Source of the DNA: JACMOY01 sp038322575
GTDB lineage: Bacteria; Actinomycetota; Actinomycetes; Actinomycetales; Angustibacteraceae
DNA: 64,000 bases
Reading direction: 5' to 3'
NCBI GenBank assembly: GCA_038322575.1
Contig: JBBQGB010000008.1
Location: 1 to 64,000, forward strand
A program made the position numbers and the translations under genes. Of the stretch, positions 62,409 to 64,000 are shown one piece after another (position 1 is the stretch's first letter; each line of letters begins with the position of its first letter). Under the pieces are notes generated by a model, which did no database searches, was not told where the DNA came from, and saw only the letters and a program-made list of their open reading frames with translations.

Positions 62409-63946
62409 TGCAGAGCTTCCCCTGGCTGACCGTGACGGGCGTCGTCCCGCTCGTGGGCGCCGTGGTCGTAGCGCTGCTGCCCCGCGCCCTCGCACCGCGC
62501 GCCAAGGTCGTCGCGCTCGCCGCGTCCCTCGTGACGCTCGCCCTGACCATCGCGCTGGCGCTGCGGTTCGACACCGGTGCCACCGAGCAGTTCCAGCTCG
62601 CCGAGCAGCACCAGTGGATTCCGCAGTTCGGGGTCAGCTACGCCGTCGGGGTCGACGGGATCGCGCTCGTGCTCGTCGCGCTGGCCGCGGTGCTGACGCC
62701 GATCTGCCTGCTCGCCGCGTGGCACGACGTCCCCGAGGTCGGCCGCCGCGAGCGGAACTACATGGCGCTGATCCTGGTGCTCGAGACGATGATGATCGGC
62801 GTCTTCTCGGCCACCGACGTCTTCTTGTTCTACGTCTTCTTCGAGGCCATGCTCATCCCGGTCTACTTCCTGATCGGCTCGTTCGGCGGCCCGCGCCGGC
62901 AGTACGCGGCAGTCAAGTTCCTGCTGTACTCGCTGCTCGGCGGGCTGGTCATGCTGGTCGCCGTCATCGCCCTGTACGTCGCCGGGCCGGGCGGGCCGGA
63001 CGGGTTCCTGCTGTCCAACCTCACGGGGCTCGACATCGGGGTCGGCGCCGAGCGGCTGATGTTCCTCGGCTTCTTCTTCGCCTTCGCCGTCAAGGCACCG
63101 ATGTTCCCGGTGCACACCTGGCTGCCCGACGCCGCGGCCGAGGCGCCGCCGCCGGTCGCCGTCCTGCTCGTCGGGGTGCTCGACAAGGTCGGCACGTTCG
63201 GCATGATCCGGTTCTGCCTGCCGCTGTTCCCCGGCGCGGCCAAGTGGGCGACGCCGGTCGTGCTCGTCCTCGCGGTGGTCTCGATCGTGTACGGCGCACT
63301 GCTGGCGATCGGGCAGACCGACGTCATGCGGCTGATCGCCTACACTTCGGTGTCGCACTTCGGGTTCATCGTGCTCGGTATCTTCGCGATGACCTCGACC
63401 GGCCAGAGCGGCTCGATGCTGTACATGGTCAACCACGGCTTCTCGACCGCCGCCCTGTTCCTCGTGGCCGCGATGCTCGCCGTCCGGCGCGGATCCAGCC
63501 GGATCCCGGACTTCGGCGGCTGGCAGCGGGTGACCCCGCTGATCGCGGGGGTGTTCCTCATCGCGGGCCTGTCGAGCCTCGCCCTGCCGGGGCTGTCGAC
63601 CTTCGTCAGCGAGTTCCTCGTGCTGGTGGGCACGTTCCAGCGGTATCCCGTCGCCGGCGTCGTCGCCACCGTGGGCATCATCCTGGCCGCCATCTACATC
63701 CTGCTGGCCTACCAGCGGATGATGACCGGCCCGCGCCCCGAGACCGTCGGCGTCACCCGTGACCTGACCCGCCGTGAGGCGTGGGTGGTGGCGCCCGTGC
63801 TCGCCGCGATCATCGGCCTGGGCGTGTACCCGGGGCCGGTCCTCGACATCATCAACCCCGCCGTCACCCGCACGATGACCTCGATCGGCATGACCGACCC
63901 CGCGCCCCGCGCCGGTGTGCCCGCAGCCGAAGGGACGGCCAAGTGA
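62408..63946 (+). CDS. nuoM: NADH-quinone oxidoreductase subunit M
   Basis: 512 residues with about 14 membrane segments. VFLFYVFFEAMLIPVYFLIG (the acidic helix), FFFAFAVKAPMFPVHTWLPD and TSVSHFGFIVLGIFAMT are diagnostic. It is an antiporter-like proton-pumping subunit. The stop overlaps nuoN (GTGA). Confidence 0.97.
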   Translation: MQSFPWLTVTGVVPLVGAVVVALLPRALAPRAKVVALAASLVTLALTIALALRFDTGATEQFQLAEQHQWIPQFGVSYAVGVDGIALVLVALAAVLTPICLLAAWHDVPEVGRRERNYMALILVLETMMIGVFSATDVFLFYVFFEAMLIPVYFLIGSFGGPRRQYAAVKFLLYSLLGGLVMLVAVIALYVAGPGGPDGFLLSNLTGLDIGVGAERLMFLGFFFAFAVKAPMFPVHTWLPDAAAEAPPPVAVLLVGVLDKVGTFGMIRFCLPLFPGAAKWATPVVLVLAVVSIVYGALLAIGQTDVMRLIAYTSVSHFGFIVLGIFAMTSTGQSGSMLYMVNHGFSTAALFLVAAMLAVRRGSSRIPDFGGWQRVTPLIAGVFLIAGLSSLALPGLSTFVSEFLVLVGTFQRYPVAGVVATVGIILAAIYILLAYQRMMTGPRPETVGVTRDLTRREAWVVAPVLAAIIGLGVYPGPVLDIINPAVTRTMTSIGMTDPAPRAGVPAAEGTAK

Positions 63947-64000
63947 ACGCCCTGGGCGCTGCCGCGATCCACGCCGCGTCGGTCTCGGCGCCGTCGATCT
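63943..64000 (+). CDS. nuoN: NADH-quinone oxidoreductase subunit N, 5' end only
   Basis: A GTG overlapping the nuoM stop begins VNALGAAAIHAASVSAPSI before the window ends. Only the first 19 residues are visible, so the call rests on operon order; nuoN always follows nuoM in these operons. Confidence 0.8.
   Translation, partial: MNALGAAAIHAASVSAPSI

Overview
This window is chromosomal DNA from a high-GC Gram-positive bacterium (Actinomycetota). The evidence is strong GC bias at third codon positions, frequent GTG starts with ATGA/GTGA overlaps, menaquinone biosynthesis, a system II (ResB/CcsB) cytochrome c maturation operon, an actinobacterial 14-gene NADH dehydrogenase operon, ergothioneine genes, and ECF sigma factors with zinc anti-sigma factors. 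I cannot name the genus. No tRNA, rRNA, CRISPR array, insertion sequence or prophage gene was recognised.

Layout. 1-5.1 kb: end of hemL, a histidine phosphatase, then tlpA-like/ccdA/resB/ccsB (cytochrome c assembly). 5.2-9.4 kb: small housekeeping genes, then menA and menE. 9.6-20 kb: an accessory block holding a flavodoxin-like reductase, a Rieske-ThDP fusion enzyme, a 204-residue unknown protein, ergothioneine genes egtB (frameshifted) and egtD, a KefB-type cation/proton antiporter, an ECF sigma factor with its zinc anti-sigma factor, further anti-sigma-like genes and a secreted protein. 20-35 kb: mixed accessory genes (an XRE regulator divergent from an SDR, an RHH protein, DHFR-like and DUF1801 proteins, a two-component system, universal stress protein, PadR and ArsR modules, an octopine-dehydrogenase-like enzyme). 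35.5-41.7 kb: menB, a CPA1 antiporter, menC, a glycoside hydrolase lipoprotein and menD. 41.8-46.8 kb: a SpoIIE-type phosphatase, dienelactone hydrolase, and a phototrophy module (blh, rhodopsin and a CarH-like B12-binding MerR regulator). 46.8-48.9 kb: menF and menG. 49.0-64.0 kb: a CsbD protein and nuoA to nuoN (nuoN cut by the window end).

The most interesting signal lies at 9.6-20 kb. Seven transcription starts there carry the same two-part element, GTAAC, a 17-base gap (18 in one case), then GAC(T/A) or a close variant. The controlled genes are the flavoprotein, the Rieske-ThDP fusion, the 204-residue protein, egtBD, the antiporter, an anti-sigma-like operon and the secreted protein. The only sigma factor gene in the window lies among them, so I infer a compact local ECF regulon with a likely redox or ion-stress theme. 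The block also carries decay products of its own module: a fused remnant of sigma factor plus antiporter at 10.4-10.8 kb, and a DUF427/zinc-anti-sigma chimera with a frameshift at 18.5-18.9 kb.

The second interesting unit is the rhodopsin module. It encodes a DTE-type proton pump with a glycine at the xanthorhodopsin carotenoid-antenna position, the retinal-forming enzyme Blh beside it, and a regulator with the W-x9-EH and E-x-H marks of light-sensing CarH proteins. It sits inside the menaquinone/NADH dehydrogenase region, next to menF. This places light-driven and respiratory proton pumping side by side.
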